DNA of 64,000 nt. Origin: Daucus carota subsp. sativus. Its lineage: Eukaryota > Streptophyta > Magnoliopsida > Apiales > Apiaceae. The stretch is taken from assembly GCF_001625215.2 (NCBI RefSeq), contig NC_030385.2:24421135-24485134 (forward strand), in the 5' to 3' direction. A program made the translations under genes and the position numbers. Under the pieces are notes generated by a model. The model saw only the letters and a program-made list of their open reading frames with translations. It was not told the origin of the DNA and did not search any database. Shown one piece after another: positions 1 to 11,749 of the stretch (position 1 is the stretch's first letter; each line of letters begins with the position of its first letter).

Positions 1-770
1 TTATATAACAAAAAAACTACTGAACACGTGGAGAACAAATAAAAAACAATATAGCAAGAAAATACAGAATATAAAAAATGTTATAAAAAAAAGGGTACAA
101 CAATGTGACAAGAAAGAATTTATAATAAATAAATTAAATTATATAACAAAAAAAACTACATAATATGTGAAAAAAATATAAAAATCAATATAGACAAGAA
201 AATACAGAACATAAAATTGTTATAAAGAAAAAAAGGTAAACAATGTGACAAGAAAGAATATATAATAAAAAAAATTAAATTATACAACAAATAACTACGG
301 AACATGTGGAGAAAAAATGAAAATAAATAGAGACAATAAAATACAGAACATAAAAAATGTTATAAAGAAAACAAGGTACGATAATGTGGGAAAAAGGAAT
401 ATATGATAAAAAAAATTAAATTATATAACAAAAAACTACAGAACATGTGGAGGAAAAATAGATTCAGTATAGACAAGAAAATACAGAACATAAAATCTTT
501 ATAAAGAAAAAAAGGTACAACAATATGACAAAAAAAACATATAACAAACAATTTAAATTATATAACAAATAAACTACAAAACATGTGGAGAAAAAACAAA
601 ACTTAATATAAACAAGTAAATACAGAACATAAAAATTGTTATAAAAAAATGGTACAACGGTGTGACATAAAACAAAATTTTAAATTATATAACAAATAAA
701 TTAAGATGTGGAGAATATATTAAAATAGAAAATACATAACATGAAAAATGTTGTGAACAAAAATGGATAT
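1..770. repeat. AT-rich tandem satellite, ~139-bp unit
   Basis: A unit of about 139 bp recurs head to tail. The phrase 'ataacaaaaaaactac' or a close variant recurs near positions 5, 144, 283, 423 and 562. The phrases 'gaaaatacagaacataaaa' and 'aacatgtggag' recur with the same spacing. Copies become divergent after about 600 and fade by about 770. The array starts at or before the window edge, so its full length is unknown. Short open frames here are by-products of low complexity; no gene is supported. Confidence 0.85.
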
Positions 771-1060
771 AATAATTTAATAAATAAATGAAATTATAAT
801 AAACATAATTTATTTATGTAAGAAAAGTATTAAAAGTATCTAAATTATGGAATTTAATAGTACGTTGTTTTTCAGTTTTTATAATAAATCCTGTACTTTT
901 TTTATTTTTTTACAGAACATAGAACAGGGTTGTACGTGTCTTAGTGGGTTCTACGTGTCTGTGTTAATGTAGTGTACGTGGTGTCTCCTATTCATGCGCC
1001 GTGTGCTAATCTTAACCTAGTTCCTAGGTTACCAAATTAGTTGGATCCCCAAGGAGAACG

Positions 1061-1063
<3 letters not shown>

Positions 1064-1107
<44 letters not shown>
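1064..1107. repeat. (TA)n microsatellite
   Basis: A pure TA dinucleotide run of about 20 units. The flanking 770-1060 and 1110-1690 hold no recognisable gene. They contain only AT-rich DNA with short dispersed repeats such as 'gaaatgcaggacaagaat'. Confidence 0.9.
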
Positions 1108-1110
<3 letters not shown>

Positions 1111-1755
1111 AAAGTTCTATGGAGACTGGATTATTTGGAGACTGTAGAGACCTAATCCTGGCCATCCAATCATTAAACATCCAACGGCTGCATATATTTT
1201 GTCCTGCACGTTTGTTTTCTCTCCCTATCCTGTCCTGCACTTCTAAATCGATGAACAACAAGCAGTACTTCTAAATCTTGCATAACATAAAATAATAATT
1301 CCATAATATTGGTGTTCAATCACCGAAATCCTAACAAATAAAAATAATAATTGCATACAAAACAAAGATGTAGTTGGACACTGCTATGATTGGCACTGAA
1401 CTCATTGTCATTGTCCTGCAACGAATTGAATTTGTTGCAAGACAAAATAACACTTAGATATATCACAAATATACGGGACAAATTATTAATATTACATTAC
1501 TAGAAATGCAGGACAAGAATACTGTAAATTACAAACATAGTTTTGAATTAAAACTAAAAACAAGAAATGCAGGATAAGAATATTAATAATACATTACTAG
1601 AAATTCAGGACAAGAATAGTGTAAATTATTAATATTACAGGACAAGAAATGCAGGACAAAGAATATTTAATCATGTCCATTAATTGCCATATTATTTAAC
1701 GGTAGATCTTGTAGTCTCTAATGACTCCAAAATTTTTGGTCTCCATTGAGCCCAA

Positions 1756-1756
<1 letters not shown>

Positions 1757-1818
<62 letters not shown>
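1757..1818. repeat. Compound (CT)n(TA)n microsatellite
   Basis: A CT run passes directly into a TA run, immediately left of the inverted-repeat element that starts near 1819. Confidence 0.9.
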
Positions 1819-1819
<1 letters not shown>

Positions 1820-2427
1820 CATCTCCAATCAAGCACCAAAATGGTGTCACTTTTGGTATAAAAGTTGCTCCAATGCAATACCAAAGTGGTGTAAAAGTTA
1901 CACCAAATGAATTGGTTGACACCAAATTTTGTGTCAAGTGTTCATTTAGTGTAATTTTTACACCAAATTTGGAGTTTTTTAAAATGCCCATTATACCCTC
2001 ACACTTGATAAACAAAACAAATTTATTTCTTCCATGTCCCATTAAACTTATTTTATCTTTTCTTTTTGATCATAATCGTTTAAAATTTTCTTCCTTTACT
2101 ATTTAATTCACATTTTTTATTTATTACAAAATTTCAATAAATTTATTTTCTTATATAGAAAATTTGTTTTTTTTGAAGTAATTTGATTCAAAAATAAAAT
2201 ACCGACATATAATAAAATCAATCTCGCCAACTTTAAATTCAAGTACAAATTAAATATTGATATAAATAACTTAATAAAGGGAGAATATTCCATTTTCTGT
2301 GTAAAAGATTCTTTTTGCCGTAGGATATCGTGTTGATAGGTTGGAGTGAATTTTTGAGATGGTGTAGTTTTCACACCAAAATGGTGTTCAAATTCCACTA
2401 TTTTGGTGTCATGGGTTGGAGATGGTC
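1819..2427. mobile_element. Inverted-repeat DNA transposon remnant (MITE-like)
   Basis: The left end reads GCATCTCCAATCAAGCACC. The reverse complement of the right end reads GACCATCTCCAACCCATGAC, and both continue into a shared 'caccaaaatggtgt' theme repeated inside. The ends are inverted and about 600 bp apart, and no transposase reading frame is present. This 'CATCTCCAA' terminus is common in plant non-autonomous DNA elements. A target duplication cannot be defined because the left flank is a TA microsatellite. Confidence 0.6.
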
Positions 2428-2452
2428 TAAACCCAATTGTTTACGGACCTTA

Positions 2453-2810
2453 GATGCTGTTTGGCGTTGCTGTTGCAGACAACAACTTTTTACTGAAAAA
2501 GAGGTGAAAAACTGCTTGGTAAATCTAAAAGCAGCTTTTCCGGACATCAGCTTTTAGCTGGAAAGCTGCTTTTAGAAAAAGCAGATCCTCCCATGCTTTT
2601 AGAAAAAGCTGTTTTTCAGCTTTTGCAGAAAATTGTTACAGATTTCACTATCAAACCTCACCAAAAACAGTATTTTTTTATATTATAACTCAAAACAATC
2701 ACATATCAAAAAAATTACCAAATAGTTATCTGATTTCTCCAACAACACTTTTTTTACTAACACTTTTTCTGACAGCACAACAATTTATAACAGCACTCCC
2801 AAACAGAACT
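2453..2810. mobile_element. Tourist-like MITE (PIF/Harbinger), TTA duplication
   Basis: The ends are inverted: left GATGCTGTTTGGCGTTGCTG, right reverse complement AGTTCTGTTTGGGAGTGCTG. The trinucleotide TTA flanks both sides (2450-2452 and 2811-2813), the usual PIF/Harbinger target duplication. The interior is AT-rich with internal 'agcttttagctggaaagct' inverted repeats and no coding capacity. Confidence 0.7.
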
Positions 2811-2867
2811 TTAGTCTGTTAGGTTATTTGATTTGGGTTTCTATTTCCTATATAAGGATTGTAATAC

Positions 2868-3324
2868 CCATAGTTACATAGGACTGGGTTCGATTCGAAA
2901 CGGGGAACGAAATCGGGTACGTGGAACATTAGTTTTAGTGAATCTGGTACGATGGAACGTATAGGTACGATGGAACGTATGGGTACGATTGGTCCTTTTA
3001 AAAAGAATTCTATAATCATATATATAAATTCCATTATAATATACAATTTTAGTTGATAATTTATACATTTATAATTTTTTATAAAGAAAAAGATATTGAA
3101 TAACAAATAAAAGTACACATTTATTGATAAAATAAATTACTTATCATATGACATAGACATGGATCTATTGTTCAAAACAAGAATGAAGTGTGTTCTTGCG
3201 GGTCGTCACTTCCGGCGATCTGGGTCGCGACCCTGAACGTTTCCGTTCGCGTTTCCGACCGTATCGGGTACGAACGATCTAGATCGCGGTTCGTGGCAGC
3301 GTACCCGTTTCCTTGTATCTATGG
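2868..3324. mobile_element. Short inverted-repeat element with 6-bp TAATAC flanks
   Basis: The left end CCATAGTTACATAGGA and the right-end reverse complement CCATAGATACAAGGA are inverted copies with one gap. TAATAC flanks both sides (2862-2867 and 3325-3330). Subterminal sequence is rich in 'ggtacgatggaacg' type repeats on the left and 'gtacgaacgatc' on the right, as in hAT-type non-autonomous elements. Superfamily uncertain. Confidence 0.6.
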
Positions 3325-3330
3325 TAATAC

Positions 3331-4710
3331 CTCACTTATTACCTTAGCTTTGATTATACACTTTGTTTGGGAATAATATTGATTGAAATTATTCTTGGAT
3401 ATGGTATAGTTCATTGCTTTTCTATTATATAATTCTGTCATGCATCACTTATTTATACTCAATCGAATCATTATGATATCCTAGTCTATACCCAAAATAA
3501 TATCGATTCTCCCCACTTTGTGACGAAGGTGTGTGGAAACGTGACCATACTGCTAAGCTTTTGACCAAGTGATGGGACAAAGCCTGCCAATAATGTATCT
3601 AATTCTGTGCTTAGTCACTTCAAAATATTGCGTGATAAATGGGTTAGTATGTTCATGATCATACAGCCCAACAGCTATTGTGAAACCCTAGCTATTTATC
3701 ACAACAGAGAAGGGAACTAATAATATTGACCTGCTTACTATAGAACTTGCATAAGAGTAATAGTACCACTACTTACTACCAGAATTATTGGATTACCTCA
3801 CTATAGAGCTCTTTTTGTCTCTGGAACTCTATAGCTTTCTTTACAGGCTCTCACTTCTCCTCATATAGATAGCTTCATGGGTTTTGAATGGCTGCAATAC
3901 CTGACCGCACTTAAAGCAGTTCTTTGTATCCCTAAAACTAACACTTCACTTGTGCCTACGTATCTAGGTCAATATCAGACTACATATACATATTATCGTT
4001 AAGTGCTACTACAACCAGTATCTCATTTATTTAGACTGATCACGAGGGACAGGCCCTGTGCGTACGACGGGAACAAGCGGAATCAATGTGTTAATGGACC
4101 ATGAACTAAACGGCCAGTGCCTAAAAGGACTTTCTCCTGGGCACGCCTCCCCCCCCCCCCAACAAAGTACATCTAAACGCCTATGGGCTGCTATAACTAT
4201 ACAAGAAGACACTCGAAAGTGGAAGGATACTAAAGCTTCATCATAACATCCATGTCCTTCAGAATTCGTGACGAGAGAGCTCATTCATCTCTCCTCATGA
4301 TAGACCTTCAAATCATTTGAAGAAGAGGAATGACGAGGAAATCATCCATCCAGAGCTGAAAGATCATATGACATCTTAAATATATGTCTTGTATTATAAG
4401 TGATCCATTAGTACCCTCCATCATCGAACCACATGCGCATGTAGCATTTACATTATTTTCCAAACACATAACTTGATACAAATATAAAGAATGTGGAAAG
4501 CATCATAACTTACCCCATAATCGCTATTCTCAGCAGCCAACCTGGCATACTATCCTGCATATATGGAGAGATTACAGTTGAATATGGATTAAATAATAAT
4601 CGATAAAGTAATATTTTTTCTGGCCCCACATAATGTAAATAGTGTATTTTTACCCTCGATAAAGTCGTTGGTCTCAATGTTATTACTTACTGAGTTTATT
4701 AATTTATAGA
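3331..4710. other. Spacer without recognised gene
   Basis: Moderately AT-rich sequence with a 10-C run near 4150. I checked both strands for the missing upstream exons of the WD40 gene and found none. A minus-strand segment near 4513-4549 is flanked by plausible splice signals, but it is too short to assign. Confidence 0.5.
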
Positions 4711-4716
4711 GAGTAA

Positions 4717-4962
4717 GGAGCTGTTTGGGTAAGTTTAAAAAAAGTGCTTCTTACTTAAAGTAAAGAAGTGGACTAGAAGTGAGAAATAAATTAAGACTTA
4801 TAAGTGATTAAACTGTTTGGAAAAGAAGTAGAAATCCTGAAACAAAAGCTAGCATTCTCAGCTTCTTATAAGTGCTTATGGCTTTTTACACAAACTGGTC
4901 AAAAAAGTAGAAGTCGGCTTCTTGGCAAAAAAAGCCAGAAACCTTGTTTCCCAAACAGGCAC
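4717..4962. mobile_element. Tourist-like MITE, TAA duplication
   Basis: Left end GGAGCTGTTTGGGTAAGTTT and right-end reverse complement GTGCCTGTTTGGGAAACAAG form terminal inverted repeats. TAA is duplicated at 4714-4716 and 4963-4965. At 246 bp and without coding sequence, this fits a PIF/Harbinger MITE. It is a relative of the element at 40305-40551. Confidence 0.8.
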
Positions 4963-5176
4963 TAAAAGTACACTATCTACATTATGTCTGGGCCAGAAAC
5001 AAATATTACTTTGGTGAGGATATTACTTTATTGATTATTACTTAATCAAGGTTCAACTGTATTTTTCGTAGCCTATGGTATTGACTCTTAAATAGTAATA
5101 TTATTGTACTATTCTATATATATTTTATTTCATCGTTTGTAAATCATAACAATATATCTATAGCTCTGATACCAAC

Positions 5177-5570
5177 TGTGTAACGCCCCTGAATTATAAA
5201 ACTTAAATCGTAGGCTCGAGTCATCGCAAAACCAAGTTTTAGCCTACTGAAGCGATATAATTTACATAGTTGTACATATTCAAGCAAAGGTATTTCGGTG
5301 CGAACAATATACAACAATATTTCTTGAAATCTAAACTGAAATGATATCCTACAAGGAGATCATTCAGTAAACTATCAGAAAGTGATTCTGATACGAATTG
5401 ATATCATACGAGTCCAAAGAATATATACTTTGCTTGCCTAATAATTTCAAATTACTAAAGCCTCCTAATTGCGTAAATTAAAACTTTGCCGCATCTCTTT
5501 TCCTTTCCAGTTCTATGCCTCACCAGTCTGATGCTCCTGTAAGATCTGCAATAATCATCTCCTCTCAAAC
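5177..5570 (-). mobile_element. LTR retrotransposon remnant: LTR end plus primer-binding site
   Basis: Read on the minus strand, an LTR-like end '...ggggcgttaca' is followed by 'gttggtatcagagct' (about 5162-5177). That matches the initiator-Met tRNA primer-binding site used by many Ty3/gypsy elements. No gag or pol is seen beyond it (lower coordinates), so the element is truncated. The far LTR boundary is not defined and 5570 is only an estimate. Confidence 0.5.
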
Positions 5571-6038
5571 CATGCGTCATAATTAACCACCTATAACCAT
5601 TTTTTTGGTTCTGACCCTAAAATGTATTCATACTTATCAAGTTTATTGTATTTATTCACTTTCTAGTTTATCGCAGGCCTATTTATATTTATTGAGTATT
5701 TAGTCATTCACTTTATAATTAAGTAAAATTTATGTATTTCTCCTTCATATTGTTTTAGTGCTATAAATGGATATGGCACTATTTGTATTGTCATATAATT
5801 TTATATTTCCTTCCTTACATGCTATATATGTAACATGAATTCTATGATTTTACTTATTTATGTTTTTCATAATTTACTATTCAAATACTCAATTCAATTC
5901 TAAACATTTATATATAGTTAAAGTAATTTCCAAATCAACTGTTCATATAAAAATTTTGTATGGGCATAAAGCAAGTTGCGTTTTTGCCCTCAAATCGATA
6001 GTTACTTTTTAATTCAGCACTACTTTTTCTAATGACAG

Positions 6039-6456
6039 CTATGAAGATGGAACCATGGTATGGTGGGATTTGAGGAATCCAAGGGTCCCTCTGACTTTGG
6101 TAAAGTATCATTCAGAACCAGGTCTAAGACTGAAAACTTTTTGGCTTGAAAGACATAATGTTGTTTTTCTAATGTTTTCACATATGAATAGCTAATAAAT
6201 TGTCCTTTATCTTCTAGTTCTAAGCTTATGTGTTGATGGATCGTGCACTGGGGGAATCTCTGGAGCCGCCGATGACAAAATCGTCATATTTGCTTTGGAT
6301 CAATCAATGGTAAATTCTTTTAATGGGTTGGCAGTGGCGACATGAGGTTTCAGAACCACATCTTTATAAGTCGGATGGTTAATTTATACTGATTTGTGTG
6401 ATTTGGAGGTTGACTTCAATCTCTTGCATGGTTGTTAACCTTTCAATTGCCCCCCC

Positions 6457-6487
<31 letters not shown>

Positions 6488-9400
6488 AAAATTCATTAAT
6501 AAAACACAAGAAAATCATTTTATGGTTGTCTTCCATTGATCGTTAATCAATTATAAAATATTGGTCTTCAATATTCCCACCATGAATCGGGACCTCGTTT
6601 GTTTTTAGCATTACTTGGGGGTAGTATGTTCCAGATGTTAGGTTTCAACAGAACAGAACAATTATGTTGTGGACTTGCTATGTTCTTTAGGATTTTGTTT
6701 ACTGCGTCAATTGAACTTATATATTGGTTATAATAGTATGGTTAATGGTCATTATTTTCTGTGTTATTCTTAGTTTTCGGAGAGTGAATTAGCAAGAACA
6801 AAACTGATGGTAGATTTTGCGTCCATTCTTTGCTCTCATATTATTTTAGATTTCTATTATTACAAATGCATATTATTTATTTAATAGGTTTGGTCAAGTA
6901 GGGAAGCATGTAAAACTTTGTTGTAATACAAAAATTATCATTGGTCCCTAATGTGCAATCGCACTCTTCCGTATATATTCAGTTATGTTCCTTGGTCTTA
7001 ACTTAGGTACCAGAACTTGTGGTGGTGCAGCACTATTAAACTCATTTTTAGAAGTTTCCGGGCTGTAATTTGTATATTAGATTGATTATTGATCACGTGA
7101 CATAGGGCATTTCTGTGGTTAAAAAAGAAATAAGATTGGAGCGGCCTGGCATTGCCGGAATATCAATTCGTGCAGATAAAAAGATTGCTGCCACAGCTGG
7201 CTGGGATCACAGGTAGGCAGAGTAGATTCTTACCTTGATATTTTTGTATTGCTTGTCCTTGTTTTGGATGGATTTATATGAACAAATTTGCTTACTGGGT
7301 CAGTTATTTGAGCTTCAAATTAATCATAAAAGTAAATGCTTGAAGAAATTTAAGTTTATGCCAAAGGTACAACAGCATCATCAGTCAAGTAGAGTTTGTA
7401 GATGATGATAACCTGATCTGTCTACGTAGTTGTTTAATAATTAAAAGGTACAAGAAAACATCACTGTACCTGTATCCGTTGCTAGAAGAAAAGGATGTAC
7501 GTTCAGAGTGTAGGTTATTTTTAGTTTTTCTTTTGGGGTTTGTGTATTGTTTAGTTGGCAGTGGTGTTTAATTAAGTTGAAGTATACATATTTTTGGTGT
7601 TATACTACTTTTAGTTAGACCTGGCAATTTGGTACACGACGTGAAAACACGACACGAAAAGTTCGGGTTTCGTTTTCAATATTCAGTACACGAACACGAA
7701 AGTACATGAACACGAAAATACACGTTAAATTTAGTGTCGGGTTCGGGTTTTTATTTTATATACACGAAAGTACACGATATAAATATATTTTTAAAAAATA
7801 ATTATATGTTATATTTGTATAGAGTCCTACTCCAATACAAACCAAATTAGCCTAAAAACTAAAAACCAGAATCTGGTCAGTTTTTTATCACTATTTTTAA
7901 CTACAGAAATCACTAATTTGTACATAACATATCACTAATTTATACATAGCATATCTCATGAATATAAATATATATATACACACATATATGCAACGTATAT
8001 GACAATTATCTTCACCGAACCGTAATAATGGACCTATTACCACCATTACCAGATGTTTTTATGACTTGCCACCATTGTCTACCATCACCAATAGTCACAT
8101 ACACTTTTCATCATAACTTATCAAAACTAACGACTACATACTACCATCATACAACTTCTCTTGCGGCTTCCTACTGTCAAGAACCTTCCTACGAGTAAAA
8201 TTGATCATCTTTAATCGATTATCAATAGTTTAGATAAGTAGATTTTCTCAATTTTGATAGTAAAAATCGTTGTTTATATACTGTATAAAAACAGTGATTG
8301 GTGCAGTATAAATTAGTGATGCCCGTAGTTATAAATAGTGGTAAGAAAACTGGTTTTTAGTTTGTATTTAAGAGTTGGTTTGTATTTGATCACTTGCCTA
8401 TTTATATATATATATGATATATATGTACATGTACAAATATGTACACAATTGTATATAAATATACAGATTTAATATATATTTCAATATATAATACATAAAA
8501 AAATGTATTTTTTAAATATATTTTAATTAAAATTTATTATTATATTTATATTAAATGTACACGAAAAGTACACGACACGTTTCGAAACGGGTATGGGTTT
8601 GAGATTAGGTACACGAATCCGAAACGGGTCGGATATGGGTTTCACCTTCAAGTACACGAAACGTGAAAGTACACGACACGACACGATTGCCAGGCCTACT
8701 TTGCAGTTGAGTGACTAAGTTGAACTGTTGAAGTATACATATTTTTGGTTTTATGCTACTTTTAGTAGCATAATGGCTGACATAAGTATAATATGGGTAG
8801 CATGCCTTAATAACACCATCTGCAATGAAATAATACTCAGTTTTCATCATGACAGGGTCAGGGTATATAATTATCGGAATGGAAATGCTTTGGCCATATT
8901 GAAGTATCATCATGCTATGGTATTGCCAATATTCCGCGTAATTCTGCTCCATGGAAGTTTCAATTCTCATGGCCTCTAATTTTCAAGTCATCCCTTTTAG
9001 TAACTTGATGCATCTATAATGTGTGTTGGAGATATGATTCCATGATTTAGGAAATACTTTTTCATAAGAGCTTAAGATCTTTTGAAGTTTTGTTATTTAT
9101 TATCATATTTTGTATCTAGAACTGTATTATCCTTCATGCCCAAAAGCAATTGCATTTGTCATCTCTAGTCTCTACCCTTTATGACCAAGCTTCCATCCAA
9201 ATTAGCAACTCTTAAATTACACAATTCCAGGTATTAATTTTTTGGCACATCCCATAAGGCCTCGTACTAATAGAGTTAACTAAGTGCTTATTAACTAGCA
9301 ATCTGCCCCGCCCACAACCGGTGTGGCACAACTCCTGGCCGCAATAGCCTTCCTTATCATTCATTTTCGACTTTGTTTATTATTCAGTACTCTTTTGGAA

Positions 9401-10141
9401 TTCTCTGTCTAGAAAGGTTTAGTTATAGCACTCTTGTTTTTATATGATTGAAGAAAAATGTTATATGTGGCATGACACTTGCTTTTAAGTATAACAGCCT
9501 TTATAATTTAAACGAAGGTGACATGCATGCATTATGTAAGGTGATGCATTGTTGTTGTATTTAGGTACGAATGCTATAATTCGTTACTGGTTCTTATATT
9601 CAAATCATGCATTTAATGTACAAAAATCTCTTACAAAATTGAGTGACTTCTACCCATTTCTCTAGCTTGATGCTTATGTCTTTTATCATTGACTGGATCA
9701 TAGACTATCTATACACTCCTAGTTAGGTGTTTTAGTGAGAATGTTACATTAGTCTAAAAACCAGCTTGTAATGATATAGCCAAATTATCTTGGCCTCTGT
9801 CTGTTTTTACTCATCACTATCCTAAACTTCATCTAAATGCATCTAGTGTTGATATTTGATGTATGTTTGTGAATGAATGTGCATCAAAGGAATTCTCCCA
9901 GTCCTGAATATAATTATATCTTGTAGTCCATATTCATTCTTTATGTCTACTGGCTTCTTTCTTTGTCCCTCTCAATGTGTGTGTTATATTCTATATTAGC
10001 TACTGATATTTGTAATTATTTATATTATCTTTGCAGTGCAATGCTGTCACTTTCTCAGCTAATAATAGACTGATGGCATCTTCATCGGAAGATACCAGTG
10101 TCGCCCTGTGGGAACTTTATCCTCCAAGAACTGTTGTTTGA
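6039..10141 (+). CDS. DSE1: WD40 protein, DSE1/TANMEI (ASTRA-associated protein 1) homologue, 3' exons only
   Basis: Five exons, each with GT-AG borders and compatible phases: 6039-6121, 6218-6309, 7107-7212, 8856-8919 and 10037-10141 (stop TGA). They encode about 150 C-terminal residues with WD40 signatures, including [46 protein letters not shown] and [18 protein letters not shown]. This closely resembles the C-terminal half of Arabidopsis DSE1/TANMEI, a nuclear-cytoplasmic WD40 protein of about 390 aa. That protein is needed for embryogenesis and plasmodesmal size control, and is related to yeast ASTRA subunit Asa1. The family's first half (roughly 235 residues) is not found upstream in the window. 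The exons either lie beyond the left edge behind an intron of more than 6 kb, or have been lost. The visible exons have no stops or frameshifts, which argues for recent or continuing function. Confidence 0.8.
6450..6491. repeat. Poly(C)-poly(A) homopolymer junction
   Basis: About 29 consecutive C are followed directly by about 13 A, inside the WD40 gene's second intron. Long C runs are rare in plant DNA and are also prone to sequencing-length error. Confidence 0.85.
7616..8698. mobile_element. hAT-like non-autonomous element in WD40 gene intron
   Basis: The left end TAGACCTGGCAATTTGGTAC and right-end reverse complement TAGGCCTGGCAATCGTGTCG form inverted ends. Both are followed by dense 'acacgaa/acacgacacg' subterminal repeats, typical of plant hAT MITEs. 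The 1.08-kb interior is AT-rich and non-coding. The 8-bp flanks (cttttagt and ctttgcag) match only partly. A ~40-bp direct repeat beginning 'gaagtatacatatttttggt' lies just outside both ends (about 7577-7614 and 8729-8768). Confidence 0.65.
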
Positions 10142-10596
10142 ACTGTTGGATAATGGTTATCCCCTGCTAAGGCGACCGCGAGAGTTCATGGCCAGTCTAG
10201 GAGTAAAAGATGAGCTATTACTTTTCATTATAGGAATGGTGTATTATTATGCCGGAAGGATATATGATACATGTAATATCTAAAGTTACTGTACATATGG
10301 GAGAGAATGTAATTTAAAGAAATGAATTTATTGAAAACCAGTCTTCTATACTCTGTTTTTTACTTCTTTTTTTTTTTTTTTGAAAAGCTGTTTTTTGCCC
10401 TTTTAAACTCATGAGATGGTGAATAAAAAGATAGCATTTTACAACAAATGCGTTATTTAGGCATAATATAAGATTGGATCAAGTGTAGTATAACGTAAAT
10501 GAATTATAGTTTGCAAGGATCTATGTATCAACTACTAATATGAATTCATGATAATAATCAAAAGAATGTGCGCGTGTGGAGTCTTGCAGTAACTCT
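10142..10596. other. 3' flank of the WD40 gene
   Basis: Probable 3' UTR with 'aatgaatttattg' near 10321 as a possible poly(A) signal region, followed by a T-rich stretch (10362-10380). No further gene is seen. Confidence 0.45.
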
Positions 10597-10599
10597 TTA

Positions 10600-11001
10600 G
10601 GGGTCGTTTGGTTGATCCGGTTAAGGTGGTATGAGGATGAGATATCATTCTTGATATCATGTGTTTCGTTGAGTGATGGAATGAATAATATATTGAAATT
10701 AAATATTTTTAAATTATTATTTTTTTATTGACGAAAAATAATTTTATAATTTTATTTTATCCAATTTTGAGTTGATGATTTAATTTTGTGTCAAGCATTT
10801 GATGTAATTGTAAATAAAATAAAAATATTTTTGATTACTCATTCATGTTCAATACCCATATAAAAAACCTATACCTTAGCTGTTTGAGGTATGGATTAGA
10901 TATAGATTGGAACGAATAAATTTTCCAACCAAACATATGTATGAGTTTAGAATGAACCAAACTCATACCTGATACTTGAAAAGTCTGAACCAAACGATCT
11001 C
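10600..11001. mobile_element. PIF/Harbinger MITE, TTA duplication
   Basis: Left end GGGGTCGTTTGGTTGATCC and right-end reverse complement GAGATCGTTTGGTTCAGAC are inverted. TTA lies on both sides (10597-10599 and 11002-11004). The element is 402 bp and non-coding. Confidence 0.8.
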
Positions 11002-11749
11002 TTAGACTATTTGGCAATCGTTATTGCAGTTTTACTTTTACATAAGCTCTTCAAGCCTTTATATTCCGAAGTTTTTTGAAATAAGAAATCTGAAAGTTTT
11101 AAAATTAAGAATTCAAATCTCAAAAGAGATTGGTGCGGTTAAAAATCTAAAATTAAAAACCTAGTTCTTGTAATTGATGAAGATAAAAGATTTTGTGCTT
11201 TTAATTTCAAAAAATACTGGATATCTCAAAAATTGTTCGTAATATTTTTTCTTAATTCTAGTTAACAATATTTCATTGATTTCAATCACATTAATAATAA
11301 TGAAATCCATATTAAACCACTTTCACTTAAAATCAACCATTTGATTATCATGTCAGTTCGAGAAAATATTTTGGACAAAATCTGATATATGTGAGAAGTA
11401 ATTTTGATAATTTTCTTTTTCCTGGGGGTAAATTTTGATAAATTTGTTAATATGATAATTGTGCTTTAATTTTGATATAAACAATTTTCATAATTGCTAA
11501 ATACACTTGATCTTTGCTTCGTGCAGTTCACGGAGATTACAAATATATCCTTCCTAAGTTTTTGTGTAGTTGGTATAAAAAATAAATTTAGTCTTGGTTT
11601 TTTGTGCAGAACAGGCTTATTGCCAGCAATCAATACACGCACTGACTTAAGTTTTTGCTGATCATTTATTAATATCGGTTGATTATATTCTTATTGGTTT
11701 TTTTAAAATATTGTTTATTCATTCTCAATTATATCAAACTATATTTGTT

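Noticed and set aside
1-760. CRISPR-like array from regularly spaced repeats
   Set aside because: Eukaryotic nuclear context, and the whole 139-bp unit repeats with no unique spacers; it is a satellite.
2875-2900. tRNA T-loop-like 'ggttcgattcg'
   Set aside because: No acceptor or anticodon arms around it; it belongs to the inverted-repeat element at 2868-3324.
4027-4284. Overlapping open frames of 60-85 codons on both strands
   Set aside because: No recognisable domain, no splice context and no codon-bias signal; treated as chance.
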